In this document: one piece after another, positions 1-8,162 of the stretch
Position numbering within the stretch: the first letter of the stretch is position 1
Layout: every line of letters begins with the position of its first letter
Source: Chitinophagaceae bacterium
GTDB lineage: Bacteria > Bacteroidota > Bacteroidia > Chitinophagales > Chitinophagaceae
DNA length: 36,620 nucleotides
Direction: 5' to 3'
NCBI GenBank assembly: GCA_947381435.1
Contig: CANCVE010000036.1
Coordinates: forward strand, 1 to 36,620
Made by a program: the position numbers and the translations under genes
Notes under the pieces: model-generated
The model's input: the letters and a program-made list of their open reading frames with translations, nothing else
What the model was told of the DNA's origin: nothing
The model's database searches: none

Positions 1-628
1 CAAGTACACTTAAAATTCCTCCAATACTTAATTCCCAAATTCTACTTGGTAATAAATAAAATGCATAATCTTTTTTTGTATTCAGAAAATACACATATAA
101 TCCAAAACTTAGAATAGTAATTATTACTAATGGAGTGAAATAATTCTTAAAGTATTTATGGCTAATAAATAAAAACAAAGGATAAATTAGATAAAATTGC
201 TCTTCTACAGAAAGTGACCAAGTATGAAGAAAGTATGACTTTTCTGCCGAGACTCCCCAATAGTCTCCAAAATGTTTTAATGCATAAATATTAAAATAAG
301 AAAATATTGCAGGATTTATGTCTGTAGAATAAGTTCGAATATTTGGTTTAAATGCATAAAATGGATATAGTAGTAAAAAAAATAAAACTACAACCAATAA
401 TGCTGGAAGGAGTCTTCGAACTCTCCTTGTCCAAAATTCGAACATACTAAAATTGCCGTCTGAAATTTTAGTTATAAGTAATTTAGTAATTAAAAAACCA
501 GAAATTACGAAAAATACGTCTACACCCAAAAAACCACCCTTTATCCAACTATATCCTAGATGAAACAAAATCACAGGCAAGATTGCTAAAGTTCTTAGTC
601 CATCTACTTCAGGTCTATATTTAATCAT
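1..628 (-). CDS. Acyltransferase-3 family membrane protein (OafA/YrhL-like), 3' part outside window
   Basis: Translating the minus strand from the ATG at 628 gives an open frame to the window edge (about 209 codons, no stop). It begins MIKYRPEVDGLRTLAILPV, followed by HLGYSWIKGGFLGVDVFF, the N-terminal signature of acyltransferase family 3, with the catalytic-type His in the first membrane helix. A second conserved block, SFLHTWSLSVEEQFY-like (here YFLHTWSLSVEEQFYLIYP), lies about 130 residues in. Such integral membrane proteins transfer acetyl or other acyl groups to cell-surface polysaccharides or peptidoglycan. The C-terminal half, including any SGNH esterase domain, lies outside the window, so substrate cannot be guessed. 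Start chosen because it is the first ATG and the motif begins directly after it. Confidence 0.9.
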   Translation of the reverse strand, partial: MIKYRPEVDGLRTLAILPVILFHLGYSWIKGGFLGVDVFFVISGFLITKLLITKISDGNFSMFEFWTRRVRRLLPALLVVVLFFLLLYPFYAFKPNIRTYSTDINPAIFSYFNIYALKHFGDYWGVSAEKSYFLHTWSLSVEEQFYLIYPLFLFISHKYFKNYFTPLVIITILSFGLYVYFLNTKKDYAFYLLPSRIWELSIGGILSVL

Positions 629-852
629 ATTTCAATTTGTAGCTTTTAATTTTTAAAATAAACTAATCGTAGTGTAATCCAGTTCTGGAATATAAATTAT
701 TATGTTTTTAATATTTTTTTACACTTTTTGATCCAAATATATGGATTGATATTCATTGTAATAAATAATATTGTTGATATTTCGTTTATTATGTCTAAAT
801 CTTATTCACAAACACTTTGATTGATCCATGAACAAAAAATGTACATTACTAC

Positions 853-870
853 TAGACCTCTTCGACAATT
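853..870 (+). repeat. Left terminal inverted repeat of the IS5-like element
   Basis: TAGACCTCTTCGACAATT is the exact reverse complement of 1760-1777. The outermost TA probably belongs to the duplicated target. Confidence 0.92.
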
Positions 871-918
871 GGTTAAAGTACTAAACGATATCCTTTTTTC
901 GTTATAGGAAATAAAAAA

Positions 919-1374
919 ATGTACTGGCATTATCTACAAAAGTTCTCAGCACCGTCCTTCAAACGTGCTACAGGTGTTTATAAGGAAATCTTTTTGGAAT
1001 TGGTTGACATTGTTGATTCCTACAAACGATCCAATCGGAAGCATCCAAACTCAGGCAGCAAGGCAATTTTGGATACACCGGACACCATATTGTTGATGTT
1101 AATGTACTATAGGGAGTATCGAACCCCGTTCCATGTCGGCATTTGTTATGGATTGAGTGAAAGCAGAACCTATGAACTGATCAGGGAGACAAAGTCCATT
1201 ATCATGAATGATAAACGCTACCACCTGACTGGAAAGAAACAATTGTTGCGTACGGACAGTGGAATCGAGGTTGCTATTGTCGATGTAAGCGAATGCAGTA
1301 TTGAGCGTCCTAAAAAAAACAAAGAAGCTACTATTCAGGCAAGAAAAAGCGACACACCCACAAGGCACAGTTGA
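919..1374 (+). CDS. IS5-family transposase, N-terminal frame (orfA)
   Basis: This 151-residue frame encodes the transposase N-terminus: a helix-turn-helix of the type found before DDE domains (about residues 50-95, with YREYRTPFHVGICYGLSESR), then the first catalytic Asp in VAIVDVSEC (D122) and the conserved IERPKK. The last 17 or so residues after PKKNK look unlike the family. The -1 frame from the run of eight A's gives the expected KKKQRSYYSGKKKRHTHKAQ instead. The full protein is therefore made by frameshifting into the downstream frame. The unshifted product would be a short DNA-binding protein that could act as an inhibitor, as in other two-frame IS elements (inference). Confidence 0.9.
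   Translation: MYWHYLQKFSAPSFKRATGVYKEIFLELVDIVDSYKRSNRKHPNSGSKAILDTPDTILLMLMYYREYRTPFHVGICYGLSESRTYELIRETKSIIMNDKRYHLTGKKQLLRTDSGIEVAIVDVSECSIERPKKNKEATIQARKSDTPTRHS
1314..1320 (+). promoter_or_regulatory. A_AAA_AAC slippery heptamer for -1 ribosomal frameshifting
   Basis: In the orfA frame the codons here are AAA AAA AAC preceded by A, matching the X_XXY_YYZ rule exactly. A -1 slip restores the conserved transposase sequence with no missing residues. The run is A8 followed by C. Confidence 0.85.
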
Positions 1375-1760
1375 TTGTTGACAGACATACAAAAAAGATT
1401 ATTTGTGCCGCCTATTCCAAGGGCAGGAAACATGATTTCAAGTTATTCAAACAAAGCAATACACATATACACCCATCCATTAAAACTCAGGTGGACACTG
1501 GATTCCAAGGTTTGCAGAAAGTTCATGGCAATACAGAAATTCCTAAAAAAAGAAGTCAGAAAAATCCATTGACAAAGGAGGACATAAGGTATAACCGGAG
1601 GATTTTATCAGAAAGAGTGATTGTTGAAAATGTAATCAGGGAGCCTAAGATATTTAGAATCAATGCGGAGATATATAGGAATAGAAGGAAAAAATTTGGG
1701 CTAAGATTGAATCTGATTGCAGCTTTACATAACAGGGCAATCGACTTAAACCTCAAATGA
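1314..1760 (+). CDS. IS5-family transposase, C-terminal DDE frame (orfB), reached by -1 frameshift
   Basis: This frame opens right after a TAA at 1311-1313. It encodes KKQRSYYSGKKKRHTHKAQ, then LIVDRHTKKIICAAYSKGRKHDFKLFKQS, the second Asp in TQVDTGFQGL, and the Glu in SERVIVENVIREPKIFRI, so orfA and orfB together supply a full DDE triad. It has no ATG near its start; the first usable initiation codon is a TTG at 1371, inside the conserved region, so independent translation would lose part of the fold. The stop TGA at 1758-1760 abuts the right terminal repeat. Confidence 0.88.
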   Translation, partial: KKQRSYYSGKKKRHTHKAQLIVDRHTKKIICAAYSKGRKHDFKLFKQSNTHIHPSIKTQVDTGFQGLQKVHGNTEIPKKRSQKNPLTKEDIRYNRRILSERVIVENVIREPKIFRINAEIYRNRRKKFGLRLNLIAALHNRAIDLNLK

Positions 1761-1777
1761 ATTGTCGAAGAGGTCTA
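1760..1777 (-). repeat. Right terminal inverted repeat of the IS5-like element
   Basis: AATTGTCGAAGAGGTCTA is the exact complement of 853-870. It overlaps the last base of the orfB stop codon. Confidence 0.92.
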
Positions 1778-1864
1778 TTGTTCCTTTTGGGTAAAAATAC
1801 CCCCTTTGTTTTTATAAAGAAGATATATTTAGCAATATCAAATTGTAGCGTTTCGGGATATTAC

Positions 1865-1898
1865 AAAAAAGCCCTAAAAGCAATTTGCTTATAGGGCT
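1865..1898 (-). terminator. Rho-independent terminator of metZ
   Basis: On the minus strand AGCCCTATAAGC pairs with GCTTTTAGGGCT across a short loop (one mismatch) and is followed by six T's. It lies 23 bases past the metZ stop. Confidence 0.85.
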
Positions 1899-1920
1899 AT
1901 ACTATAACTTGTTATACTAA

Positions 1921-3084
1921 TTAGCACTTAGATAATGCCTGTTCTATATCGTTGATGATATCATTTACATTTTCTAATCCTGCAGAAATACGTATCAATC
2001 CGGGAGTAATACCTACTGAAAGTCTTTCGGCTTCAGTAAGCTTAGAATGTGTAGTGCTTGCAGGGTGCGATGCTATGCTACGAGTATCACCAAGGTTTGG
2101 TGTCATAGATAACAATGCTAAGGCATCCAAGAATTTACGTCCACTTTCTATACCGCCTTTCAATTCAAAACATAATAATCCACCACCCTTTTTCATTTGT
2201 TTGATGGCGATATGATATTCAGGATGGGAGGGAAGAAATGGATATTTTACCCAACTAATCTTTTCGTTACTTTCTAACTTTGTAGCAATGCTTAGGGCAT
2301 TATTGCAATGTCTTTCCATACGCACATCCAAGGTTTCCAGGCTTTTAGAAAGTACCCACGCATTAAATGCACTTAAGCTTGGACCTGTATTTCTACAGAA
2401 CATATAAATTTCATGTACCAAATCCTTTCTTCCTAAAACTACTCCACCCAAAACACGTCCTTGTCCATCAATCCATTTAGTAGCACTATGGCTAACTATA
2501 TCGGCACCGAATTCTATTGGATTCTGAATAATTGGCGAAGCAAAACAGTTGTCAATATTAAATATAAGGTTGTGTTTCTTGCAAAACTTGCCTGCCCATT
2601 CTAAATCCAATATTTCAAGTTGTGGATTGGTAGGTGTTTCTAAGAAAATCATCTTAGTATTTGGTTTTACAGCAGCTTCCCATTCTTCTGGTTTGTTTGC
2701 TTTTACCAAGGTACATTCTATGTTATATCGAGGCAAAAACTTAGTTGCCAAAGCATAAGTACTTCCAAATACGGAACTACAACAAATAAGGTGGTCTCCA
2801 GCTTTTAGCAAAGCAAAGATTGAATTGAATACAGCAGCCATACCAGATGCTGTTGCAAAACCAGCTTCTGCGCCTTCCAATACACACATTTTCTTTACAA
2901 ACTCATCAACAGTAGGGTTACTGTAACGGCTGTAAATGTTATCATCAGTCTCATCGGCAAAAGCTGCCCTCATATCTTCTGCAGTATCAAAAGTAAAGCT
3001 ACTGGTAAGGTATAATGGCGTAGAATGTTCCTTTTCGGGAGACTGTTCTGCTTGTATTCGTATTGCTTGTGTTTGTTTATGCAT
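1921..3084 (-). CDS. metZ: O-succinylhomoserine sulfhydrylase-like PLP enzyme (Cys/Met metabolism)
   Basis: The 387-aa protein is a full-length member of the Cys/Met-metabolism PLP family. Visible motifs: YSRYSNPTVDEF near residue 51 (phosphate-binding YxR), FATASGMAA, IFLETPTNP, the cofactor-pairing Asp in NIDNCFASP (D178), and the PLP lysine in HSATKWIDGQGRVLGG (K203). The WIDGQGR version of the lysine motif is typical of MetZ, which makes homocysteine from O-succinylhomoserine and sulfide, rather than of cystathionine gamma-synthase. Family members interchange substrates, so O-acetylhomoserine use is also possible. The start is the only good ATG before HKQTQAIRIQAEQS. It is monocistronic with its own terminator downstream. 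Confidence 0.9.
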   Translation of the reverse strand: MHKQTQAIRIQAEQSPEKEHSTPLYLTSSFTFDTAEDMRAAFADETDDNIYSRYSNPTVDEFVKKMCVLEGAEAGFATASGMAAVFNSIFALLKAGDHLICCSSVFGSTYALATKFLPRYNIECTLVKANKPEEWEAAVKPNTKMIFLETPTNPQLEILDLEWAGKFCKKHNLIFNIDNCFASPIIQNPIEFGADIVSHSATKWIDGQGRVLGGVVLGRKDLVHEIYMFCRNTGPSLSAFNAWVLSKSLETLDVRMERHCNNALSIATKLESNEKISWVKYPFLPSHPEYHIAIKQMKKGGGLLCFELKGGIESGRKFLDALALLSMTPNLGDTRSIASHPASTTHSKLTEAERLSVGITPGLIRISAGLENVNDIINDIEQALSKC

Positions 3085-3092
3085 CCTTAATT

Positions 3093-3198
3093 AGTTATGA
3101 GTTATGAGATATGAATTATGAGTCACAAAATATGATTGTATTAAGTTGATTCCGAGCTAAATGATTTACTCATAACTCATATCTTATAACTCATAACT
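3093..3198. repeat. 31-bp imperfect inverted repeat between metZ and osmC-like gene
   Basis: Arms 3093-3123 and 3168-3198 (rich in ATGAGTTATGAG / CTCATAACTCAT) are complementary with two mismatches around a 44-base spacer. It fills nearly the whole intergenic gap and contains short internal tandem copies of GAGTTAT. No T-run follows, so it is not a standard terminator. It is probably a dispersed palindromic element of this genome. Confidence 0.75.
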
Positions 3199-3201
3199 TG
3201 C

Positions 3202-3624
3202 TTATTCGTGTACAAATGTTTCTGTGGTAATGGTTGTTCCTGAACCAATGAGTGTGGCTGCAACAGAACAATATTTATTGAGCGATAAGTCAACAGCTTT
3301 TTTAGCCTTGTCTTCATCAACCTTACCGTATATATGAAATTCAACAACTATTTCTTTCCATAAAGAAGGCTCTTTTCCGGCTTCTCTATTTCCTTTAATA
3401 ATCATTTTATAATCCCTAACTTCTTGGCGTTGCTTTTTTAATATCATGATTACATCAATGGCACTACATCCTCCCAAACCCATTAATAGCATTTGCATTG
3501 GGCGCACACCATAGTTTTGTCCACCACTTTCTGGGCTACTATCCATCTTTACTACATGTCCATTTTCATCTTTTGCTTCAAAACCAAAATCACCACTTAC
3601 TCTCGCTAATTCAATTACTGGCAT
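3202..3624 (-). CDS. OsmC/Ohr-family thiol peroxidase-like protein
   Basis: This 140-aa protein has the two conserved cysteines of the OsmC family: C53 in LMGLGGCSAIDVIMIL and C119 in NKYCSVAATL. The usual beta strands and the GGQNYGVRPMQML segment lie between the N-terminus and C53. Characterised relatives reduce organic hydroperoxides through a disulfide made between these cysteines. This subgroup (YhfA-like, with DxIxILKKQR) is less well studied. It follows the inverted repeat and reads in the same direction as metZ, but is probably transcribed separately. Confidence 0.87.
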   Translation of the reverse strand: MPVIELARVSGDFGFEAKDENGHVVKMDSSPESGGQNYGVRPMQMLLMGLGGCSAIDVIMILKKQRQEVRDYKMIIKGNREAGKEPSLWKEIVVEFHIYGKVDEDKAKKAVDLSLNKYCSVAATLIGSGTTITTETFVHE

Positions 3625-3765
3625 CTCTAATTTTTTTAATAAGGCGGCGAAGTTATTTTATTTTGTCTTATGATTGATACTCTTTACAGATGTTGTTTTC
3701 ATCAATATAACTTTATCTGAATTAGTAAAGTGAGAACAAGTCATTTTGAAGAAATGAGCTCATAT

Positions 3766-3798
3766 AAAAAAGAAGGCCATCCTAAAGGATAGCCTTCT
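3766..3798 (-). terminator. Rho-independent terminator of the OmpA-like gene
   Basis: On the minus strand AGAAGGCTATCC pairs with GGATGGCCTTCT (one wobble or mismatch) over a TTTA loop and runs into TTTTT. It begins 26 bases after the stop at 3824. Confidence 0.9.
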
Positions 3799-3823
3799 CT
3801 ATTATAATTATTTACGGGTATTA

Positions 3824-5164
3824 TCAATACTTAGCGTGCAATTCTACTCTTCTGTTCATTCCTCTTCCTTGCGGAGTTTTATTGCTAGCAATTGGTTTAT
3901 CCTTACCATAACCTATTGAATATAAACGGCTTACATTAATACCCTTGCTTATAAAGTAACTCTTTATGGCATCAGCTCTTTTTTGAGACAGTTTCTGATT
4001 TATTATTGGATTACCAATATTATCGGTATGCCCTTCAATCTCTAAACGGAAATCAGGATATTTATTCATAATTTCAACAACTTTGTCGAGTGTTTCGTTA
4101 GCACCTTTTGCAATGATACTACTCTTAGTATTGAAGAAGATATTCTTTGCTAATTCATTCATTTTACCTTGAACATCAGGACATCCTTTGTTTGCAGCAA
4201 CACCTGCTTCATCAGGGCATTTATCCTCTTCATCATTTATGCCATCACCATCTCTATCAGGTATCGGGCAGCCTTTATATTTTGCAATACCTGGAATGTT
4301 AACACAAGAATCTTCTTCATCGTTAATACCATCCTTATCCGTGTCAGGAATTGGGCAGCCATGATATTTAGCTAAACCAGGCATTAATGCACAAGAATCT
4401 TGTTCATCATTTATGCCATCCCCATCAGTATCAGGCACTGGGCAACCATTATATTTTACAAATCCTACTACATAAGGACACTTATCAATACTATCAGGAA
4501 TTCCATCATTATCTGAATCAAGAGCTACAATTGGTTTAGTAACAATTGGTTTTCGAGGGGTACTTTTCCCTAATGGGAAAGAAACTCCAACAGAATAGTT
4601 TAGGTTCTCTTTTGTCTCATTAACATTGCCAGTCTTTAATACTTGGTGTACTAATACTTGGGTATATAGATACTTATCATTACCTAAATTAAACTGCAAA
4701 CCACCGCCCATAGGAGCATAAGGTAACAAATAAGAACCATTATATAAAGAAGTGCCTACCCCAAGAGATACATAAGGAACTACTGGCTTGTCATTTGTTA
4801 AGAATTTATAGCTAACATAGGCACTTAGTTCAACTAACAGTCTTTCTTGCCCCTTATAAATTTTGCCACTGTCATAATAGAAAAAATGACCGGTAGAATT
4901 TTTAACTTTGGAATTACAAATACCAAATGTAGTTGTGAAATCAAAATTGGGAGAAAGTCCTATTGTGTATAATCCATTAATGCCCGGGGCTAACTCCCCG
5001 TTCCATCCTAGTTTGTTTAGTCTAAATGTACTAAGACACGAAGGATAATCTTTTAAGAATAGTGATCCTCCAATCGAAGCTGGCTTTACGAGACTTACAG
5101 ACTTTTGAGCAAAAGACATTACTACAACTAAAACTGCTAGATAAGATAAAATTGTTTTCTTCAT
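3824..5164 (-). CDS. OmpA-family outer-membrane protein with thrombospondin type 3 repeats
   Basis: The protein is 446 aa. Residues 1-19 (MKKTILSYLAVLVVVMSFA, then QKS) form a signal peptide. Residues about 30-205 look like a small beta-barrel ending in LNYSVGVSFPLGK. Then come four acidic calcium-binding TSP3 repeats (DSDNDGIPDSIDKCP, DTDGDGINDEQDSC, DTDKDGINDEEDSC, DRDGDGINDEEDKCP). The C-terminal OmpA domain contains IEGHTDNIGN and LSQKRADAIKSYFISKGI, the peptidoglycan-binding motif, and ends with RRVELHAKY. It probably anchors the outer membrane to the wall. The near-identical TSP3 units are about 32 residues apart and are a site for repeat-number change. Confidence 0.93.
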   Translation of the reverse strand: MKKTILSYLAVLVVVMSFAQKSVSLVKPASIGGSLFLKDYPSCLSTFRLNKLGWNGELAPGINGLYTIGLSPNFDFTTTFGICNSKVKNSTGHFFYYDSGKIYKGQERLLVELSAYVSYKFLTNDKPVVPYVSLGVGTSLYNGSYLLPYAPMGGGLQFNLGNDKYLYTQVLVHQVLKTGNVNETKENLNYSVGVSFPLGKSTPRKPIVTKPIVALDSDNDGIPDSIDKCPYVVGFVKYNGCPVPDTDGDGINDEQDSCALMPGLAKYHGCPIPDTDKDGINDEEDSCVNIPGIAKYKGCPIPDRDGDGINDEEDKCPDEAGVAANKGCPDVQGKMNELAKNIFFNTKSSIIAKGANETLDKVVEIMNKYPDFRLEIEGHTDNIGNPIINQKLSQKRADAIKSYFISKGINVSRLYSIGYGKDKPIASNKTPQGRGMNRRVELHAKY

Positions 5165-5491
5165 AATGTATGTGAGTGAAATTTGACAGGCTACAAAAAT
5201 TGAAACGTGTTTTTGTCAGATTAAAATTAACATTGAATGATAATCAGCACAATGGCAATAGACAAACAATGTTAAAGAATGGCTGCAACATTATAAAAAA
5301 AACAGTAAAACCAGCTTATTTTATTAAATATTCGAAGAATCAGTATTCAATTAAGCCCAAATTGTCTGATTACATTCAAAATATTCGGACTTGATGATTA
5401 ATTTCCCAAAATTGATTTAGTTTATTGAACGTACAACTCTGATATGAATTAGATGCTATTTAAGTATTTTTTTACGAGTATCAGAAGAATT
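5165..5491. other. Intergenic region upstream of the OmpA-like gene
   Basis: About 330 AT-rich bases with no convincing gene. A 72-codon plus-strand frame (5176-5394) starts 11 bases from the divergent ompA-like start, is basic and low-complexity, and matches no family I know. The ompA-like promoter should be here; an AATTTTTG box on the minus strand (about 5197-5204) is one mismatch from TAnnTTTG. Confidence 0.5.
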
Positions 5492-5526
5492 AAAAAAGGC
5501 TACAACAATTTTTTTTTGTGTAGCCT
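5492..5526 (-). terminator. Terminator of the GH3-like/dxr/rseP operon, possibly bidirectional
   Basis: AGGCTACA (5497-5504) pairs with TGTAGCCT (5519-5526) around an AT-only loop. Minus-strand reading ends in TTTTTTAA, just past the rseP stop at 5553. The plus-strand side also ends in CTTTTT. Confidence 0.8.
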
Positions 5527-5552
5527 CTTTTTAAATATTCGAATAAAAGTAT

Positions 5553-6902
5553 TTACTTAATCAAACGCCAGAAATCTAACCCAAGAGCATAAGCCATCAT
5601 GCTGAATAAAATAACCATACCTACTATCTGAGCATACTCCATAAACTTATCGCTAGGTTTTCTACGAGTAATCATTTCTATAATAGTAAACAAGGCATGA
5701 CCACCATCTAAAGCAGGAATTGGTAATATATTCATAAATGCAAGTATGATAGAGAATATACCCGTAAGCGTCCAGAATCTTTCCCAATCCCAAACACCCG
5801 GAAATGTATTCCCAATGCTTATTACACTTCCTACACTATCATTTGCGTTTACTTTACCTGTAAATATTTGTTTTAAGCCTGTTATGTAGTTATCTAATGT
5901 TTTTTGGCACCTATGTAGGCCAACTGGAATTGCTTGTACAAATGAGTATTTTTTTATTACCGTACCAAACATTGCTGGTGGAGTAATTGGTAAGAAACCT
6001 ACCATTCCATTTTTTAGTAAGCAACGTACAATAACAGTGTCTTTACCATGCAAAACAGTAACATTTACAACCGAATCTTTGTATTGCTCTCTTAGGGTTA
6101 CAAGTTCATGATAGTAAGTAAACTTATGTTCATTTAAGGCAATCAATGTGTCGCCCTTAGATAGTTTACCTGTGATTATTTCGGCTGTTTTAGAAACAGA
6201 GTCAACAACAACTGGAAACCTAGCATCTACAAATGGTTCTGCTTTCTTTTTTTCCTTCACCAAATCCTTTAAAAGGGTAGGAGGGATACTTACACTTACT
6301 GTGTCATATCCTCTTTTTAGCTGTAAGGTCTTAGCATCATTTAAGATGATGTCGGCGGTGATGTTGCCAAAATTATCCACTGGTTTATTATCTATAGAAA
6401 GTACATTGTCTCCATCTCTGATGCCAATACTTTTTGCTAGACTATCAGCATAAACACCATATTTTAAGTTCTTTGCTGGGAGGTATTCATCTCCCCAAAA
6501 AGCAGTGATGCCAATAAATATAACAATAGCCAGTATTATGTTTACAATTACACCTCCAGTCATTATAATCAATCTTTGCCAAGCGGGTTTACTTCTAAAC
6601 TCGTAATCTTCTGGTGGCAGTTTCATTTGTTCCTTGTCCATGCTTTCGTCAATCATGCCAGCAATCTTTACAAAGCCCCCAAAAGGAATCCATCCGATAC
6701 CGTATTCTGTTTCTCCCTTCTTTATCTTAAAAAGACTGAAATATGGATTGAAAAACAAGTAAAACTTGTCTACTCTGCATTTAAATAACTTTGCGGGTAT
6801 GAAATGTCCAAGTTCGTGAAGTACAACCAAAATTGAAAACGAGAGGATAAACTGACCTGCCTTAACAGCTACGGTACTAAAATCAATTGCTAATAATGTC
6901 AT
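5553..6902 (-). CDS. rseP: Site-2 intramembrane zinc metalloprotease RseP
   Basis: The 449-aa protein has the zinc motif HELGH at residues 29-33 in a first membrane segment (SILVVLHELGHFIPAKLF), a membrane helix near 112-132 (IIVNIILAIVIFIGITAFW), a periplasmic part with two PDZ-like stretches (SIGIRDGDNVLSIDNKPV and KGDTLIALNEH), and the distal metal motif NILPIPALDGGHALF near 395. These are the hallmarks of RseP/RasP proteases, which cleave anti-sigma factors or spent signal peptides within the membrane. It follows dxr by 78 bases, the same gene pairing seen in many bacteria, and closes the operon at a terminator. Confidence 0.95.
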   Translation of the reverse strand: MTLLAIDFSTVAVKAGQFILSFSILVVLHELGHFIPAKLFKCRVDKFYLFFNPYFSLFKIKKGETEYGIGWIPFGGFVKIAGMIDESMDKEQMKLPPEDYEFRSKPAWQRLIIMTGGVIVNIILAIVIFIGITAFWGDEYLPAKNLKYGVYADSLAKSIGIRDGDNVLSIDNKPVDNFGNITADIILNDAKTLQLKRGYDTVSVSIPPTLLKDLVKEKKKAEPFVDARFPVVVDSVSKTAEIITGKLSKGDTLIALNEHKFTYYHELVTLREQYKDSVVNVTVLHGKDTVIVRCLLKNGMVGFLPITPPAMFGTVIKKYSFVQAIPVGLHRCQKTLDNYITGLKQIFTGKVNANDSVGSVISIGNTFPGVWDWERFWTLTGIFSIILAFMNILPIPALDGGHALFTIIEMITRRKPSDKFMEYAQIVGMVILFSMMAYALGLDFWRLIK

Positions 6903-6980
6903 GTTCTATTTTCTAAATTCTGCAAGCAATACGCTAGGTATTGAGGTTAATATCATAAGGAGAAATCACTTTAAAAAGCA

Positions 6981-8135
6981 TTACATTCTTATGATTGAGG
7001 CGGTAAATGTACGTGCTGCCGCGTCACTATCAAAGTAATCTTGTAGAGTTGGATTTTCTATAAATGGTATTTTATTCAGAGTTTCTTCTACTACCGCTGT
7101 CATATCCAAAAAGCCAATCCTATTTCTAAGGAAGGCATATACCGCTATTTCATTGGCAGCATTCAAGATACAAGGCCAGTTTCCGGCTTTATTCATTGCT
7201 TCAATAGCTAAAGAAAGATTCCTAAATGTTTTATAATCAGGCTCTTCGAAGGTTAAAGTATGTGGTTTCCTGAAATCGTATCTCGGAAAGTTATTAGCAA
7301 TACGTTGAGGGAATCCCATAGCGTACTGTATAGGCAACTTCATATCTGGCAATCCCATTTGAGATTTGATGCTACCGTCTGTAAACTGCACCATACTATG
7401 AATAATACTTTGCGGATGTATGATAACTTGTATCTGATCGGGGTGAAGATTGAACAACCATTTGGCTTCAATCATCTCCAAACCTTTATTCATCAAAGTA
7501 GCAGAATCAATAGAAATCTTTGCTCCCATCTCCCAATTAGGATGTTGGAGTGCGTGTTCTTTCTTTACATTAACCAGGTAATTTGGCTTTCTTCCCAAAA
7601 AAGGACCACCACTAGCCGTAAGGATTATCTTTTCAACCGCATTTCTTCCTTCTCCAATCAAGCATTGAAAAATAGCAGAGTGTTCACTATCTACCGGCAA
7701 TATGGGTACACGCTTAGCAACAGCTTTTTGCATTACCAATTCCCCCGCTACTACCAACGTTTCTTTGTTTGCCAATGCAATAGGTTTACCTATTTCGATG
7801 GCCTGTAGTGTTGGTTTTAAGCCTGCAAAGCCTACAATTGCCGCCAACATCATGTCGTAACAATCAATGGCTGCAACTTCTTCTAATGCTTTTTCTCCTG
7901 CAAACACTTTAATGTGTGTGCTCGAAAGTGCTTCCTTTACTAATAAATACTTTGCTTCGTCACCAATTACTACACAATTGGGATTGAACTTTAGTGCCTG
8001 TTCGATCAACAATTCGTGGTTGTGGAATGCGGTAAGAATCTCCGCAGAAAATTTGTCTGGGTTAGCTTCAATAACGTCCAAGGCTTGAGTGCCGATTGAA
8101 CCAGTGGAGCCGAATATAGCTATGCGTTTTACCAT
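6981..8135 (-). CDS. dxr: 1-deoxy-D-xylulose 5-phosphate reductoisomerase
   Basis: Dxr converts DXP to MEP with NADPH, the committed step of the non-mevalonate isoprenoid pathway. The 384-aa protein shows the NADPH motif GSTGSIG (9-15), ANKETLV (122-128), the metal ligands in PVDSEHSAIFQ (D149, E151) and E220 in NKGLEMIEA, ASGGPF (174-179), and the flexible-loop/substrate segment HPNWEMGAKISIDSATLMNKG. Length and motifs are complete. It starts 27 bases after the GH3-like stop, indicating one transcript with the genes on either side. Confidence 0.96.
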   Translation of the reverse strand: MVKRIAIFGSTGSIGTQALDVIEANPDKFSAEILTAFHNHELLIEQALKFNPNCVVIGDEAKYLLVKEALSSTHIKVFAGEKALEEVAAIDCYDMMLAAIVGFAGLKPTLQAIEIGKPIALANKETLVVAGELVMQKAVAKRVPILPVDSEHSAIFQCLIGEGRNAVEKIILTASGGPFLGRKPNYLVNVKKEHALQHPNWEMGAKISIDSATLMNKGLEMIEAKWLFNLHPDQIQVIIHPQSIIHSMVQFTDGSIKSQMGLPDMKLPIQYAMGFPQRIANNFPRYDFRKPHTLTFEEPDYKTFRNLSLAIEAMNKAGNWPCILNAANEIAVYAFLRNRIGFLDMTAVVEETLNKIPFIENPTLQDYFDSDAAARTFTASIIRM

Positions 8136-8162
8136 GAGGTGTGCAATATAACTAAAGATGTT

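Larger units (their letters stand above)
853..1777 (+). mobile_element. Complete IS5-family insertion sequence (IS427-like, two-ORF)
   Basis: The element is bounded by perfect inverted repeats (TAGACCTCTTCGACAATT at 853-870 and its exact complement at 1760-1777). If TA at both ends is read as the target duplication, the terminal repeats are 16 bp (855-870 and 1760-1775) and the element is about 921 bp. It carries two overlapping frames encoding an HTH plus DDE transposase, joined by a -1 frameshift. TA duplication and the two-frame layout fit the IS427 subgroup of IS5 as known from that family. All parts look intact, so it may be active. It lies between the acyltransferase gene and metZ and does not visibly interrupt a gene. 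Confidence 0.9.

Noticed and set aside
5176-5394. 72-codon plus-strand frame upstream of the OmpA-like gene
   Set aside because: Low-complexity basic peptide, overlaps the likely divergent promoter, no family resemblance.
7260-7808. 182-codon plus-strand frame inside dxr
   Set aside because: Antisense shadow of a strongly conserved dxr reading frame.
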